Made by a program: the position numbers and the translations under genes
Shown: positions 36,761 through 49,617 of the stretch, piece after piece
Position numbering within the stretch: position 1 is the first letter of the stretch
Layout of the letters: each line of letters opens with the position of its first letter
NCBI GenBank assembly: GCA_015179025.1
Contig: WHUX01000022.1
Span: 372,001 to 436,000 of the forward strand
From: Terfezia claveryi
Taxonomy: Eukaryota; Ascomycota; Pezizomycetes; Pezizales; Pezizaceae
Length of the DNA stretch: 64,000 bases
Direction: 5' to 3'
The notes under the pieces: model-generated
The model's database searches: none
What the model was told of the DNA's origin: nothing
Seen by the model: only the letters and a program-made list of their open reading frames with translations

Positions 36761-36844
36761 GTGAGCGTACAATATACTATCGGTGTTTGGGCAAACCTAG
36801 CACCCAGTGATCACGTTTTGTCCTAGCGGTTACACTCTCCAACA
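36761..36844 (+). mobile_element. 84-bp short interspersed element, copy 1
   Basis: Begins GTGAGCGTACAATATA and ends TTACACTCTCCAACA. It is nearly identical to the copy at 52653-52737. GGAATT on the left and GGAATC on the right look like a target duplication. Confidence 0.7.
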
Positions 36845-38023
36845 GGAATCCATACGTTTAATATTGATAGGAACCTTTAAAAGGGCACCCATAAACTTAA
36901 CTTCATAAATAGCAGAGATGTTAGTTGCCATATACGTAGGGGTATTGTGGACCTTATAATCATACAAATAATGATAAATCTCAATATTAGGCCCAAATTA
37001 GAAAATAGAGTACGTACATTGATGGACTTAGCGCGTTGATATTATTCAACCTTCTGCTAGTTACTTACATATTCATGTGATATGCATATGTCAACGTTCC
37101 TTGTTGAATAACACGAGCGGTGTGCGGAAAAAAATACAATGCCCAATACTGCGAGGCCATGCTGTACTACAAATAGGGAAAGCTTTACATAGAGCGGAAG
37201 AAGCTCGAGCTCACACGGAGTTGTGGGGATTGCTCAAATTCATATCAAATGCACTACATCGACTAAGAAATAATTTGCTAGTCACGAGCATGTATAATTA
37301 TGAGTCAGGAAATGCATTGGTATGTAATAATTATATTTTAGAAAGAACAAGAACACAAATCATGAGCTTTCCAGCCGAAGCCCATCCCCTCTTGTAGACT
37401 AGTAGTCGTATGTATGACTATAGATGGCATTATCCTTACCATAATAAGAAACACGAGTACCTAATTAGCCTGTGAAACAGGCACCAATACTACCTACCTA
37501 CAGGTGTAAGCGCGACATCCTTGGGAAAGGAACTGGTTATTTATATATCTACAGCCTGTTTTCATGATATTCCTTTTTATTTAATTTTTTTCAGATTTTC
37601 ATCACTTATTTGCGGCCCAGCTTGTGATCAACCTTACATGTACAGTCATGCATTAAAAGTATTTGGACGCTTTAGAAATCACAGCGAGTTCTTGATCCCA
37701 GTTCCCTGTCATATTTTCCAAGCTTCCTATATATGACTATGAGATGCCCCTTTCCAGAAATTATGTGCATGAACTGAGAGTAGTGGTTGTGATGTCGCGA
37801 AATTTTCCAAACCACAATAAAATTTCCGAATCCTGGATTTCATCCAGTTTGCACCATTTGTACCCCTCTTATACTGGGGGGAATTCTATCATAGCTTTTG
37901 ATACAAGAAATCAATACTAAAATCCCAGGTAAATTGCTTCCCTTATTCAGGTTAGTTGTTCCCTAAAGGTCTAATTTCACGGGGATTTTGATAGAGTCCA
38001 AATACTTTGATGTATTATTGCAT

Positions 38024-38078
38024 ATTTGTTCTGGGCTGCTCGCAGGCGGCATACCTCCCCTCACGGGCAATATATTTA
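38024..38078. repeat. Degenerate copy of the GC-rich island
   Basis: TTGTTCTGGGCTGCTCGCAG then CACGGGCAATATATTTAATTAC. It aligns with the left end of the 59.6-kb inverted repeat with C-to-T and G-to-A changes. Confidence 0.6.
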
Positions 38079-38310
38079 ATTACTGTATTTTGTATATAAC
38101 ACACTTGAATTAATAAAAATATACCTAAGATAGATAAGCTCAAGTTGATCTAATTGATATGTGCCATGAGCCTGATGGCAATATAAATGGTTCTATCATA
38201 TGAAAGAATATTATAGTAAGTGGTGTTATCTTGCTCCTTAAAAGATAAAATGGTAAGTTAAACATTAGTTCAAGTAGTATGTTACTAATAATATTAGTCG
38301 GAGTTGCCAA

Positions 38311-38630
38311 TAACATTGTGGATTCAGCTTTATGGCCAGCCTGAAATTTTAGAGCTGATAATGATGGTGGAGGATTTAAGGGAGCAGTTGAATGTTGGGG
38401 TATAAAATTAAACGTCAAGGGCTAGGCAAGCCAATGGAAAGTTGAGTGGGCCAATTCAGTTGGGATACAGCACTTAAAAATATTGCGTTAGGTATCAATC
38501 GAATGAAATACTTATCAACACTCAAAACTCCCTATGAGATTGTCTTTGGCCCACCCTATCCACATCAAGCACTCCTCTGGAAACCGCAGAGCTTGAACAA
38601 CAGGGGAACTGCGAAAAAATACCCCTAGTG
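38311..38630 (+). pseudogene. Integrase-core (rve) remnant of a retroelement or Ginger-type transposon
   Basis: LYGQPEIL, then in another frame ADNDGGGFKGAVECWGIKL (38354 on), matches the DNGxEF block of integrases. After a frame change come QFSWDTALKNIALGINRMKY and STLKTPYEIVFG (about 38455-38565), the usual end of the integrase catalytic domain, before a stop at 38628. At least one frame shift and stops are present. LTRs were not found. Confidence 0.6.
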
Positions 38631-41600
38631 ATGAAGATCTAGATACTCAATGGAATGGAGAGGAGGAAGCTGAATTTATAACCAAATTGAAACTGGTTCG
38701 AAACCTAGAGAACAAGTGGGCTGATTTACAGCATCGTGGACAAGTGGTTCGAGATCGAATGGCAGAACATTAAAATAAACGTCATACATCAGTAGTGACA
38801 TGGTTAGTATAAGAATTCCAAGAGAATACCTGGCCAAAAAGATTATATGCAAATGTTATTGCAAAACCACAGCCTGAATGCCACTGATTTTTAACTACGT
38901 ATGGTATACTTGTTAACCTTAATCCAATCAAAGATCTCCAGCCAGCAACTGACTTTTTATTTTTTTGTTTGGGTAATTTTTTTTTGGATTGAGTTTTTTG
39001 CTTGGAAGATAAAATTGCCGATACTCCGGCTACTCGACAATCCACCTACAACAACCCGGGGTTTCTGTCCCATGTACTTGTAAAAAGTCCTGTACCAGTT
39101 GTCGCTGCCGATGCTTCAAAAATGAGTTGAATGCTCAATTTATTGTCATATCAAAGGTGTTAGCAGATCAGCCTCTCAGCTCTATCTGAACGAACACAAA
39201 TTGGACTACTGTATGATAGCCCAACTTGTCTCAAGGATGGCCGATCAACCCTGAGCTAGATACATGTATTTAATATAGCTCTAGTATGTACCAAATAGGT
39301 AATCAAATAAATTAGCATGGTAAGTATGTGCCCGTGTACGGCCGATGCCCAGAACAATATGCAGCAGGGTTCTGAATACCCTTACATAAGAAATTACCCT
39401 CAACATAGTCACCTATCATACATGTATAACTGTACCTACTACGTACTGTAAAAGTTTACTTTTTGTAATGTCACCTACGTACTTGGCAAGACTCACCTTC
39501 CAATGGATGCAGGTGAGATAACCCTGTGGCTTTTTTAATTATCAAAAGCACGTGGGCTAGGGTGTTAATTGTAGCTTAGATCATACTTTGCTGCGGCTGA
39601 ATTATAGGCCTAGATCTAATACCTATTCTCCTCAGAATCCCCTTCACTGATAAATGAGAAGAATGCACTGCGTGCTGTTAAATATACCAAGTACATTCAG
39701 CAAGCCTAGGAGCTTCAGGGGGTTTGGTGGGTATCCGGTCTTGGGTTGTGGAATGTGTGCCCGAAACAAGGCTCTTTAGGCATTTGGGCTTTCTGGGTAC
39801 TTAGTTGACTTAGCATCGACACTAGCTGTCTTACAAAAGAGGCTCAATTGAATTTGTGAATGGTGCCAGGCGCACTGGAGAAAATTCTCACAACTTGTGG
39901 AGTGGTTTCAATTCGCCACCATGGTTTCTAGGGGACCGACCACCACAAGGAACTCCCGTCTTTTCAGGGACATGGGTAGAATTTTTCTTTGTTGGGGAAT
40001 GATATCCCGATATCCTAAATTGCTCCCGTATAATGCGGGGAACATCAATCCATTGGGGAAAAAAAAACACTCTCAAGTCAGAGGAAACAGGAAAGCAGTG
40101 CTCGGCTAATACGAAAAGCAGACCCCGTGGACAAGGGCTTACTGTAAATACTCAGCTCTGAGGCTAGGCCTATATTTTCATACATCAATTGTATCTGCGC
40201 TTGCATAGTACTCGGCGCCTCTAACATGATCGAGACAAGTCAGTTGGTTTAAACCTTGCGGTTAGTTGTAATACATATCCTTGACATGGAGTTTACTTTA
40301 GCCCAGCCATTGATACTGACTACATAAATATTTGCACTGCTGGTTCTTCATCTGGTTACACAACAATATTTTTGACTAGCCTAACCCCTGGTAAGGTTCA
40401 GGGTAAGCACGAGACATTCTAATTCTAAGACGACCTAGGTCTTCCCCTCATAGTCCTCTGGAAGCTAATGTAGTATACTACAGTTTTGTGCAGTATTACT
40501 GCGGTATTGATGAGTCTAATGGACATAGGCGAAAATGAGTACTTTAGGATTCAAACGTACAGCACGTAGATGGAAAGAGAATGCGTGTAGAGGAGAACGG
40601 TAGTGGAGATGGTAGCTGTGTGATATCATTTTTTCCCCTGTTTTCTTTTATCTTTCCCAGGAACCGGGTGAAGGAGGACAGGGGTTGGATAATTCACCGG
40701 ACAACGGTCCGGAGATTTCCTTGTCATAAGCTATGAGCTCATTTCTCACTAGCCGGATTTGCCAAACTGTACATATTTGGACAAGTCCCGTCGCTGATCC
40801 AGCGGGTACATGCATATGCTGTAGCCTGTCTCAGCTCTTTGGTGAACCATCGACGTGCTAGGTACTTTATACTGGTAACGAGACATGATCTTGGGACTTC
40901 TCCTCAAGATTCAGTTGGACCTATTGGATCAGTCCGATCTTCGACTCACATTTCATTTCTTCGATTTTGAAATTAGGTACCACATCTGAGACAATAAGAT
41001 AAGCCACCAGTGTTAACTAACGAGAGTCGGCACATATAAGCGAGGGCAAAGACATCTGCATCGAGCCAAGACATCACTTTATTCTGGTACCTACGGTACC
41101 ACCGGGAGCAACAATCAAGCGGGGAATATCCGGCGGGAACACTGCGGGCCGCTGCACAACAGCTGACTACCTAAACCCAATCTAGCACTTACTAATCTGG
41201 GCACTGAAGGAGGCTCCAAAGAAACTATCTGGATCCCATGCAAGACAGCGTTATCAAGCTTCTATAATATTCAGTTCTTGTTTAGTATGTATACGTGCCT
41301 GGCCATTTTATGTTAGTAATTAATTCTGTTGCTCCACGCGCCCTTGCTGTAGTTAATTTAAAGCTGCGTTGGGCGTATATGGCTTCGAGTCAGGCTTCGA
41401 GAGGGCAAATTTATTGATAAAGCAGCTCAGGTCAATGCCGTGCCAATTTAATCAGTCCGTATAGTGTGATGAGGTCGCGAGTCAAAGACGTTGTGGTTGC
41501 CTCTTCAGAAGGGGCCTATGGAGGCACTTTGGTAAGTCCAATTTGCATAAGTACTTAGAGCATCAAGCTGTGTTGATTGTCTCGTTTTGTCTATATCTAA

Positions 41601-43144
41601 GTATAGGCTGGCTCTGAAAGCCCTTGGATCACGTCCCAGCTGGTTAACGTTTGTTAACGTTGATGCCATGATCAAACTTCTTATATTCCTATCCACTGCA
41701 CTAGAATTTCTCCCGAGCTCGTGTATTGCTATTTGTCAGTGTCTGATGATGGCCTCTGGGCCTGATGCCTGTGCTGCCGATTCGTCTGCCTTCACAGTGC
41801 CCCGTATGCTGGTATGGCTGCCTCGACGTATTCCAACTTCTCTAACTTAGTTCGCGTCTGTCAATCCGCCATTTGAGCAAGGTGTTCTTTGCTGCCATAG
41901 AGCCTGTGAGTATGAACAATATGCATTATAACTTGTAGTGGAGGGACCGAGACTGCTGGATATATATACATATGCGTTTTTGTGCATTCACATTTCTAGT
42001 TACAGTTGTAATAATGAAAAGTAGCCTGAAATGCCGCCTACACCTACTTAAGTGAATTAGACCAGACGCCATAATTCCTAATCAGTGAATCGTGTAGTCC
42101 TGTGATTACTACAATTAACAAGTCAACACTAGTACCAGTAATACATAGGTTGCCCACGCAATGACTTACATATACATATACATCTTTACAGCATTGACGT
42201 CTTCATGGTTTGCAAACATGCCGGAAGAGGGCTAACGAGGATGAATAAGCTATGATGTAAAGTATAAGCATTTAAGAAAACCAATAGCAAGAATTGGTTT
42301 TCGGTATTGTGGCCGGGTACTATAACGCTGGCTCTTGATACGCACAGTTGTGATAGTACCAACCTTATCACATCTCACTTTTCAAACCTGTGGGGTGCGA
42401 TACTTTCTGGGTACACATAGACTATGATCGTAAAAATAAAGCCCTCACATGCATTTGTTTGAACCATGTTGCACGGGGACGGAATGAAAGGGACTAAAGG
42501 ATTGTGGCTAGCTGTAAATTAAAGCCTGCCAGCAATTAACAAGATATACAGTATATATAATCCATTCAGTTTCATTGAATGTTCGAATTCAATGAGCGTG
42601 ATAGCCCTGCTAGACCATTTAGGTAAGCTAGCAATGTCCATAAAGTGAGTGACTTTCGAGCAAGCTAACACTGATACACAATAGTCGTGGCCTGGACTTA
42701 ATCCTGGGTCTCAGTGCATGTAATAGAAAGATATAACCCGAACAGTACTATTGGGATGGGTTCGTACCTAATTGGGGGCTAATCACCATGAGTATACCAG
42801 CATATGCAGGCCTAGGCCCGCTCATTGGCGTGTGCTCCCTGTTTCTCCTCTCGTTACTACCTGCTTCTAAGCAGCCTACAACATTAACGATGACCTACGG
42901 GATTTGCGGGGCAGCCGCTAGTCACAGGAAGTGATTCAGGCTGCAATTTCTCGTGAATTTAAACTAGACTTAGAAATTAGGTCTGTGGAGTGCCCATATA
43001 TAGGATTATAATGTGTAGAAGCAAATCATTGACATGGAGGTATCTATCATAAAACTCAAGTGTCACCCCAACTCTATTTATTAAAGACCAACTGCACTGC
43101 AAGCACCGGCCGTCCTACAGGAGTCAACAACTTTCTACGTGGTC
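38631..43144. other. 4.5-kb gene-free stretch
   Basis: No family recognised on either strand. A short piece of the GC-rich island (GGCCGATGCCCAGAACAATA, 39340-39359) is present. The last few hundred bases before 43145 would carry the SANT gene promoter. Confidence 0.55.
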
Positions 43145-44156
43145 ATGCACGACAAAATGGACAAATTGGCGCACTGTGGGTCAGTTGGTTCTGATCCCAC
43201 ACTTCTCTACGCTCAAAGTACCGTTGGATTTCCCTATAGTTCACTTGATATGGACTGTCACAACTATAATGAAACGCCTATGACTACCGCACCACCAAGT
43301 CCGTATTCCGTCTACCCAGTCTTTTCTTACGATGTCGAAGAACTTGGCCTCCGAATCAAAACAGAGCAGGACCTAGTATTCATGGATTACCCTCAAGAAC
43401 ACCATCTCAAAGAAGGCACGACAGACCCATGGATGCATTCACCACAATCCCTCAAGGCACAATCGGGAGCTACACCAGAACCACTACATGAGATTCCGGA
43501 GCATCTCACGGGCTGGAGCAAAATCACTCCTCCGATTTCGCCGGAACATTATGATCAGTCCAGCGAACAAGTGCACGTGCCGGAGGGCCTCTGCATACCC
43601 TTCGTGCCAAGTAAGGGCCGAAAACGCCGAAGCACTTCAGGATCTGGACGGACTCAAGTCCGAAACTCAAGGAATGCTAGTACAAGGCTCCCTGAGCTGA
43701 GTTCCCCTGGGCCTGGCGCTGCAAGTCCAGGATCCAATAGCACTGAAGGTTCTATGATGTATCAATTGCTGTATGAACTACGGGAGACGAGACAGCTTTC
43801 TTGGAAGGCTTGTGCTGAGGTCATTAAAGAACATGGAAAAGCCTACAAAGTTCCCGCACTTCAAATGCGGTACAAGCGTCTTAAGGAGAAAGCCTTGGCC
43901 TGGGGGCCTGATGATGTACGTACAAGTCACTTAGTCTCTGAACATTACTCGAACTCTCAGTTGATACGGCATAGACCGAAGTTAACCTTTCAGCTCTATC
44001 TAGGTGAAGAGGCTTCAGCAGGCAGAACTGATTGTAGAAGCACGTATAGAAGAGAATAGGATGATATGGATTGCTGAGGAAATGCTAAAATTGGGCGGTG
44101 AGAACTCGTGGCCATATCCGCCACTTTCATGTGAGAAGAAGTTGAGAGAGTTGTAA
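43145..44156 (+). CDS. SANT/Myb-like DNA-binding protein (307 aa, 2 exons)
   Basis: Exon 1 43145-43915 starts at the first ATG (MHDKMDKLAHCGSVGSD). Exon 2 is 44004-44156; intron GTACGT..TCTAG, phase 0. The first ~190 residues are disordered (Ser/Pro/His) with a basic patch GRKRRSTSGSGRTQ that may be a nuclear signal. The domain LLYELRETRQLSWKACAEVI, KEHGKAYKVPALQMRYKRLK, EKALAWGPDD continues after splicing as VKRLQQAELIVEARIEENRM and ends SWPYPPLSCEKKLREL. The LQMRYKRLKE pattern is common in a family of ascomycete Myb-like regulators. Reading through the intron gives a false tail. The gene is isolated in transposon-rich DNA and shows no frame damage. The target genes are unknown. Confidence 0.75.
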
Positions 44157-44835
44157 ACACTCGCGGCGGCATCTCCACAATGCTGATTACTGGAACTACA
44201 TACGCACAGACCGAAATATTTCCTTACTTCTTCAGCTCCTCGTCTCTCTTACTTCTTCAGGTCCCCGTCTCCGTTTCTGCTAGTATTTCGTGGTAAGACT
44301 ATGGACTTTGTTTTTCTTGGGCCCCGGAGTCTGTTAGCTTGGATCTTCTGTATTTCATTTTTCCAAGGTTTTAAATTTCAGCTTTAAACTAGCGCTGGTG
44401 CTCGAAGTACCTGCTCTTACTTAATAGCGTTTTAGTCTATCGTCAATTGGACAGAGTAGTGGATTTGAGACTGCAGGAGGGTGGCAAGGGGGCCGAAGTT
44501 TGGTTGAGACAATGTGACTAGTATTATTAATTGAAATATGCTGAATCTACTTCTGCCTATAGTAGCCATCTTGAGATCCCACACAATCACAGAGCTAGTA
44601 AGTATTGACCAATATCGTTCTGTTCTAGGCTTTGGCAGACACCTTGTCATCACTAACAACTTGTGATTGATCGATCTAGTACCAACGTTTCATACAAATA
44701 ACTAACAAATCAATCCCGCTCTGCGTCTATCACTTTACTAAACCCTTCTTAAGATAGGCAACATTAACTTCATTATTGAGACGTAATACTAGAACATCAT
44801 GGTACCTATACGAAGTGTACCTTTACTCGATACAG
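44157..44835. other. Gene-free spacer after the SANT gene
   Basis: No feature recognised beyond a CTTCTTCAG direct repeat (about 44225-44260). Confidence 0.5.
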
Positions 44836-45198
44836 CGATGAATTGTTGCACGCTGCGCACCTGGTCTGAATTGAGGTATGGAGTTCAAGTGGCCCATGGG
44901 GTTTAGGAATACGATTCAGACCAGGTCTGCAGCTTGCATGCAGCGTGCAACAATCCATCGCGTAGGTATGGAGTTCAAGTGGCCCATGGGATTTAGGAAT
45001 ACGATTCAGACCAAGTGTGCAGCTTGTATGCAGCGTGCAACAATCCATCGCGGTACCGACAGTCGTAATCTACTCGTTACCACGATGAATTGTTGCACAC
45101 TGCATGCAAGCTGCAAACCTGGCTGAATTGAGGTCTGGAGTTCAAGTGGCCTATGGGATTTAGGAATACAATTCATGCAGCGTGCAACAATTCATCGT
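44836..45198. repeat. Array of three related foldback elements
   Basis: Element A (44836-44960) starts CGATGAATTGTTGCACGCTG and ends CAGCGTGCAACAATCCATCG, its near-exact reverse complement. Copy B (about 44964-45051) repeats the body and right end but lacks the left end. Element C (45081-45198) again has both ends. The body contains GGAGTTCAAGTGGCCCATGG and TTTAGGAATACGATTCA. Confidence 0.85.
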
Positions 45199-48100
45199 GG
45201 TAACGGGTATATATTTGTGGTTTTGAATATTCTGTTATCAGTAGGTGGCCCGCATCATTTAGGCCCGGGCCGGGACTACCTGAAACTCACCTTCGAATTG
45301 CAATATCTATATGGTGCGCATAACCGGTACCCATTTTCTAGCGTCCAAAATACTTAAGGTTGCCCCGGGTAACGGGGTAGACTGGTCGTTTGCGAATGAC
45401 AGAGCAGGCCGAATCAATTGGGTAGTTACATGAGAAAACCCAGTTACCAGGTCAGTGAACGATGGATATGATTCGTGACCCAGTGCAATACCACTACAAT
45501 CGGAATGAGGCCCGCAACTACTGCATGTCTGACCCTCTTTACATGACAACATCGATCGGTATTTAAGAAAGCCATCGTGGGGAATAGCAACCAGCCATCA
45601 CCTGGGAAATAATTCACTTTCTTGATGCCGGTCGTCAACAAGATCTGCACGGTTCTGATGACCCTATTACCTGACAGTCAACATGGGAATTGCTACTTAG
45701 GGTACGGTAATCGCAAAAGCCCTTGTGACCCCAACCAGTGCACATGTGACCAGTCCGAAAACTTGGGAGATTCTGAGATAACCACTTGATACCCATAAAA
45801 TCTTATGTATTATTTCTAAATGAAGCATTTTTGGGGCAAATTTGAATCTTGATTAGCGTCTAAGCAGGCTTACTGTTCATGATATTCAACTGCAATCAAG
45901 CATGTACGTGAACCAACAGTATGCCACCAAAATGGAAAGGATTGAAGAAATTAGAACTTAAACACCTGTGCTGCAAAGAATCACCAACTACTCCTTTGGG
46001 GATCAAATACATAAGCTGCTTGAGATTCCTACACTCATGGGAGGAGTAGATATAACTGATCATACTGACAGGATTGGCTTCCACTCTATTATTGGTCATT
46101 GGACATTACGGTCGTGAATAGCTAAATCTTGCCACAATCGAGCTATTGCACATAAGCAGTATCGCCTAGGTTATTTAGTTCACTTATTGTGGAAAGGAGG
46201 CTATAGATGAAATATAGTATGTTCTATCTGAAGACGCTTTCCTATGTTTAAATTGTCCTGCTTTATCTTGTATAGTACACGTTAGATTTTGATATGCTGA
46301 TCATGTCTCATATCGTTATCATACCTCGACACACGGATGCAAGATCTATGGGATAGCCATATTATGCCGATGCGTGTAATGCCAGATCTACTAGTATAAT
46401 ACTTAGCATAGCTAGCTGTTTCTCAATCATGGAAAACGCTAGTACGAGACCTTCATGCATTCCAATAAAACGATTCGTTACCAGTGCCCCAAGATCGCTT
46501 TCGCTGTCAAGGAATTGTCCACGTTCATTGTAAGATCTACCTAATAGATCAGGGGCGAAGGCCAAAAGAATCAAGTTAAAATCACATCTTCTACTTTCCT
46601 CGGAGATCGGAAGCATATTTCTTTCGTATTCAGATCTACAAGGATTCTGATTTGACCAGTGGGGTTGTTGCATGCGTCAAGCTATGGCCTTTTTATGTGG
46701 CGGTCCATGCTGTTCGTCGGTGAATCCCACAGATTTAGCGTCAATGAACCCAATTACAAGCACTTCAAATTTGTGTCATATATTGTCCTGAAATGACAAT
46801 GTGAATTGTTATATTTTATGTATATTATTGGCATAACGTGATTTTGGTTTTTCTCAGAGGTGATTTTGGTTGTTTTCCTCTGAGTTTATCGGACAGGTCG
46901 GGGAATTCAATTCTGCCCAACACTGCCACAGGAATTATCAATAGCGTACTGTAGCATGTCCAGTCAAGATCAGCAAAGGAAGCCCCAAAATTTGCACTAA
47001 TAGCCGCCAGGTTGTGTGACAAAGGTCTACGGACACTATTATATTCAGTGCGTACAGTATATACCGTATTGGCATCCAACTATGCTGCCGGATCAGGGCT
47101 TGGCTGACTTCATGGACGACTTAAGTACGGTTGAAGTTAGCGCCCGAATTTAGTCTACTCCAAGGTTGCATTTCAAAAAGAGGCATGCATGTCCTTCACG
47201 GATATTCCACCCCGGGCTGCACTACCCAGATACCCATATCTATATCTGTATAACCTTGACAAGCTATCCTCTCGGCATTGGAATTACGCTTGCGCCCACA
47301 ATATGCAGATTACCCTTTGCTGCATACATCCTCAGTTTGCTATCCACTTATCTCCCAATATGAGCATCGGGCAGGTTGTGGGCTTAACTAGGAAACCGTT
47401 TTGTCTGATAAACTCCTCCCATTTCAGATCGGTAGCATCAGCAGGCTGTTGACTTGCTTTTGGTGCGCAGGAGCGTAAATATTTGCAAGAATTTGGTTCT
47501 GCCACCTCAAAGGCACTAGATTCGTAAATCGGTGCCAGTGGACATATTGAATCCGGGAAGGAGCTATCCTGATACGCCCTCGAGAGAATGGGTGAGTTAT
47601 TTGCACCGCCATCGTCCCCTTTCTGAATTGCCGTACTATTAGCTTTGCCTTTCCTTACCTTTGATGTGATCTACGGTAAGCTTAATGAGTATCAAGGTAT
47701 TCCCGTTGGGGATCAATTTTACAGGTTCTGTGGGTATATTAGGTTTAGTTCACAGTTATGGAGCTCAGATCCATACTGGATGATTGAAAGTGAGATCCCA
47801 GGTTAGAAATATGCCCCCGTGATCTTAAATCTCCCCAAAAGCTTAGGCAAGTTGATATTCTACTTTATACAATGTTACGTATAGAGAAGTGGTTGGGCTT
47901 CAATACCACTGAATCACAATATCGTTAGAGTGAACAGATCTGGCGTAGTGACCTCCTTCCTCGGTATTGGAACAAATTCCACGCCGTTAATGGTCCCCTT
48001 TTATCAATCTTTATAAGCAATGCCACTACTAGGATATGGCAGCTGCGACGACCTACAGAAAGCTTGTAATGATTTCGAGCAAATTACTATTCCCGTCGGA

Positions 48101-48748
48101 TAGATCATAGGGCCAATGAATTTGCGATCCCAAAACGCCCCAATAGCGTTGCCACTACCATCTTTGGATAGGAAAGCTAAGTTTCCCACTATGTATGGTA
48201 AGATCCACTAATGACATGAATGAGCTCTATTAGCAAGAACTATTCAAAAGAAATGCATAATCTATACAGTGGCGAGGGGACTGGACGTATATCTACTGTG
48301 GTGGTCGTATTTCATGGAGGGAAGTTACTCTAGATGGAGCGTCGAACTCTATTGATACCATGAAACGCTCATATCGAGTACGATTGAGTGTCAGTCTCTA
48401 GTTTTTCTTGCTGCTCTTTTATGGGGGCGTGAAGGTCCATTCTTGAAGTAAAGCAACAAGCCTTTCCAACCCCAGCCCTTATCGCCGTTGAACTCACTCA
48501 TAGTCTCTAGATGTACTCTATCAAACTACATACCAATGGTTTGAGTTCTACCACCTTCAATTTAGTCATATTCGAAATCTATGAATCACCCTTGGGGTTG
48601 AGGCCTAGAGTAGCTGTACAACACATTTAATAGTAAATTAGCATTGGCATTGGCAATTGAGCGTATTATGCATCCCAATAGAAGAAAGTAGAAGGTGGAG
48701 GCTGACTTCGATGTGTATATGAAGCTTGTATTCTCTAAGAGTAAGCTA
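45199..48748. other. 3.5-kb gene-free stretch
   Basis: Nothing firm recognised apart from a weak piggyBac-like fragment at about 45980-46180. The open frames on both strands resemble chance frames. Confidence 0.5.
45980..46180 (+). pseudogene. Possible piggyBac-like transposase fragment
   Basis: EIPTLMGGVDITDHTDRIGF followed by HSIIGHWTLRS resembles the MGGVDxxDQ block of piggyBac-type (DDE_Tnp_1_7) transposases. Only this short stretch matches, and stops follow at once. Chance resemblance is possible. Confidence 0.25.
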
Positions 48749-48786
48749 ACATGAATACGAATACGAGCCATCGAATACATACTCTA

Positions 48787-49617
48787 AGTGCAAATACAGG
48801 CAACGGACAAGGACTTCATATTTTCGTGGATTAGGGGTCACATAGGCATTGAAGGCAATGAGAAAGCAGATCGTACAGCCAACTTCAACTCACACTTAGG
48901 CTATCCCCAGACGGCGACCAAAGGATGGCTCCGTGCGAAGTCCAAGGCAGCACGAAAAGACGCCAGATGCAGGATAGGGTTCGGTTCAAGACGCACCGAA
49001 TGGGTCCGCCACGCACTTTCAGCCTACACATGGACCAGGGCCCCCAGAAGAGCTGGTTATTCCACATCGGCAAAGCAGAGTCCAAGGAATGCGTATGCGG
49101 AGCCCTAACAGAGTCAGGAGACCACATCACCTTCGAGTGCCCCCGGTTTGGACGCATTAGAACAGAGCTCCTAGGGGAGAGAAGAAGTTGGGAGGAGCTG
49201 GACAAGGCGGAATGGAGGAAAGAAGGGGAGGGGTCTTATGAAGCAACAGAGGCGTTTTACAAGGCAGTTTATCACGAGATCACCTAGGCCCGAACCTTTT
49301 TACTATTTCCACTAGTTCAATTTATTTTTCTCATTTTCACCAGCTTCATTATTATTATTTTTCTAGACCTTCCATTATTCTTTAGTTTAGTTAGGCGAGG
49401 CTCAGTCAGGGCCCACGGGTCATCGGTTCGTCCGTTTATGACAGCATGGGGCCTCGTCCTTTTTAGCTATGTGCACTTAGCTCGCGTGGGTCTGGCAGAT
49501 TAACTTGCCTCACCCTTGATCCACCCGGGCTTCCAGGTGGCTCCTCATGGCCCCCCGATGGGGCCGCATAGGAGTCACAAGTATTTAAGAGAAAAAAAAA
49601 AAAGAGTGCAAATACAG
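48787..49617 (+). mobile_element. Nested 5'-truncated LINE with 13-bp target duplication
   Basis: AGTGCAAATACAG at 48787-48799 and 49605-49617 is a perfect duplication. A12 precedes the right copy, the hallmark of target-primed reverse transcription. The insert starts inside RNase H (FSWIRGHIGIEGNEKADRTA), continues GWLRAKSKAARK and RHALSAYTWTR, and after one missing base at C5 49041-49045 reads QKSWLFHIGKAESKECVCGA, ESGDHITFECPRF, the C-terminal zinc knuckle. The frame ends at 49287, followed by a ~300-bp 3' UTR. Confidence 0.88.

Larger units (their letters stand above)
34640..38310. other. 3.7-kb gene-free stretch
   Basis: No protein family recognised. It includes the 84-bp repeat at 36761 and a degenerate GC-island fragment at 38024-38078. 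Confidence 0.6.

Noticed and set aside
43916..44059. SANT gene ending in RTDCRSTYRRE
   Set aside because: It reads through the GTACGT..TCTAG intron; the spliced end matches the family better.
44836..45198. CRISPR-like array
   Set aside because: Units are foldback elements of about 120 bp with no regular repeat-spacer pattern, in a eukaryotic setting.
46362..46673. 104-codon minus-strand open frame
   Set aside because: No domain, no splice partners and no upstream promoter clue; chance length in AT-rich DNA.
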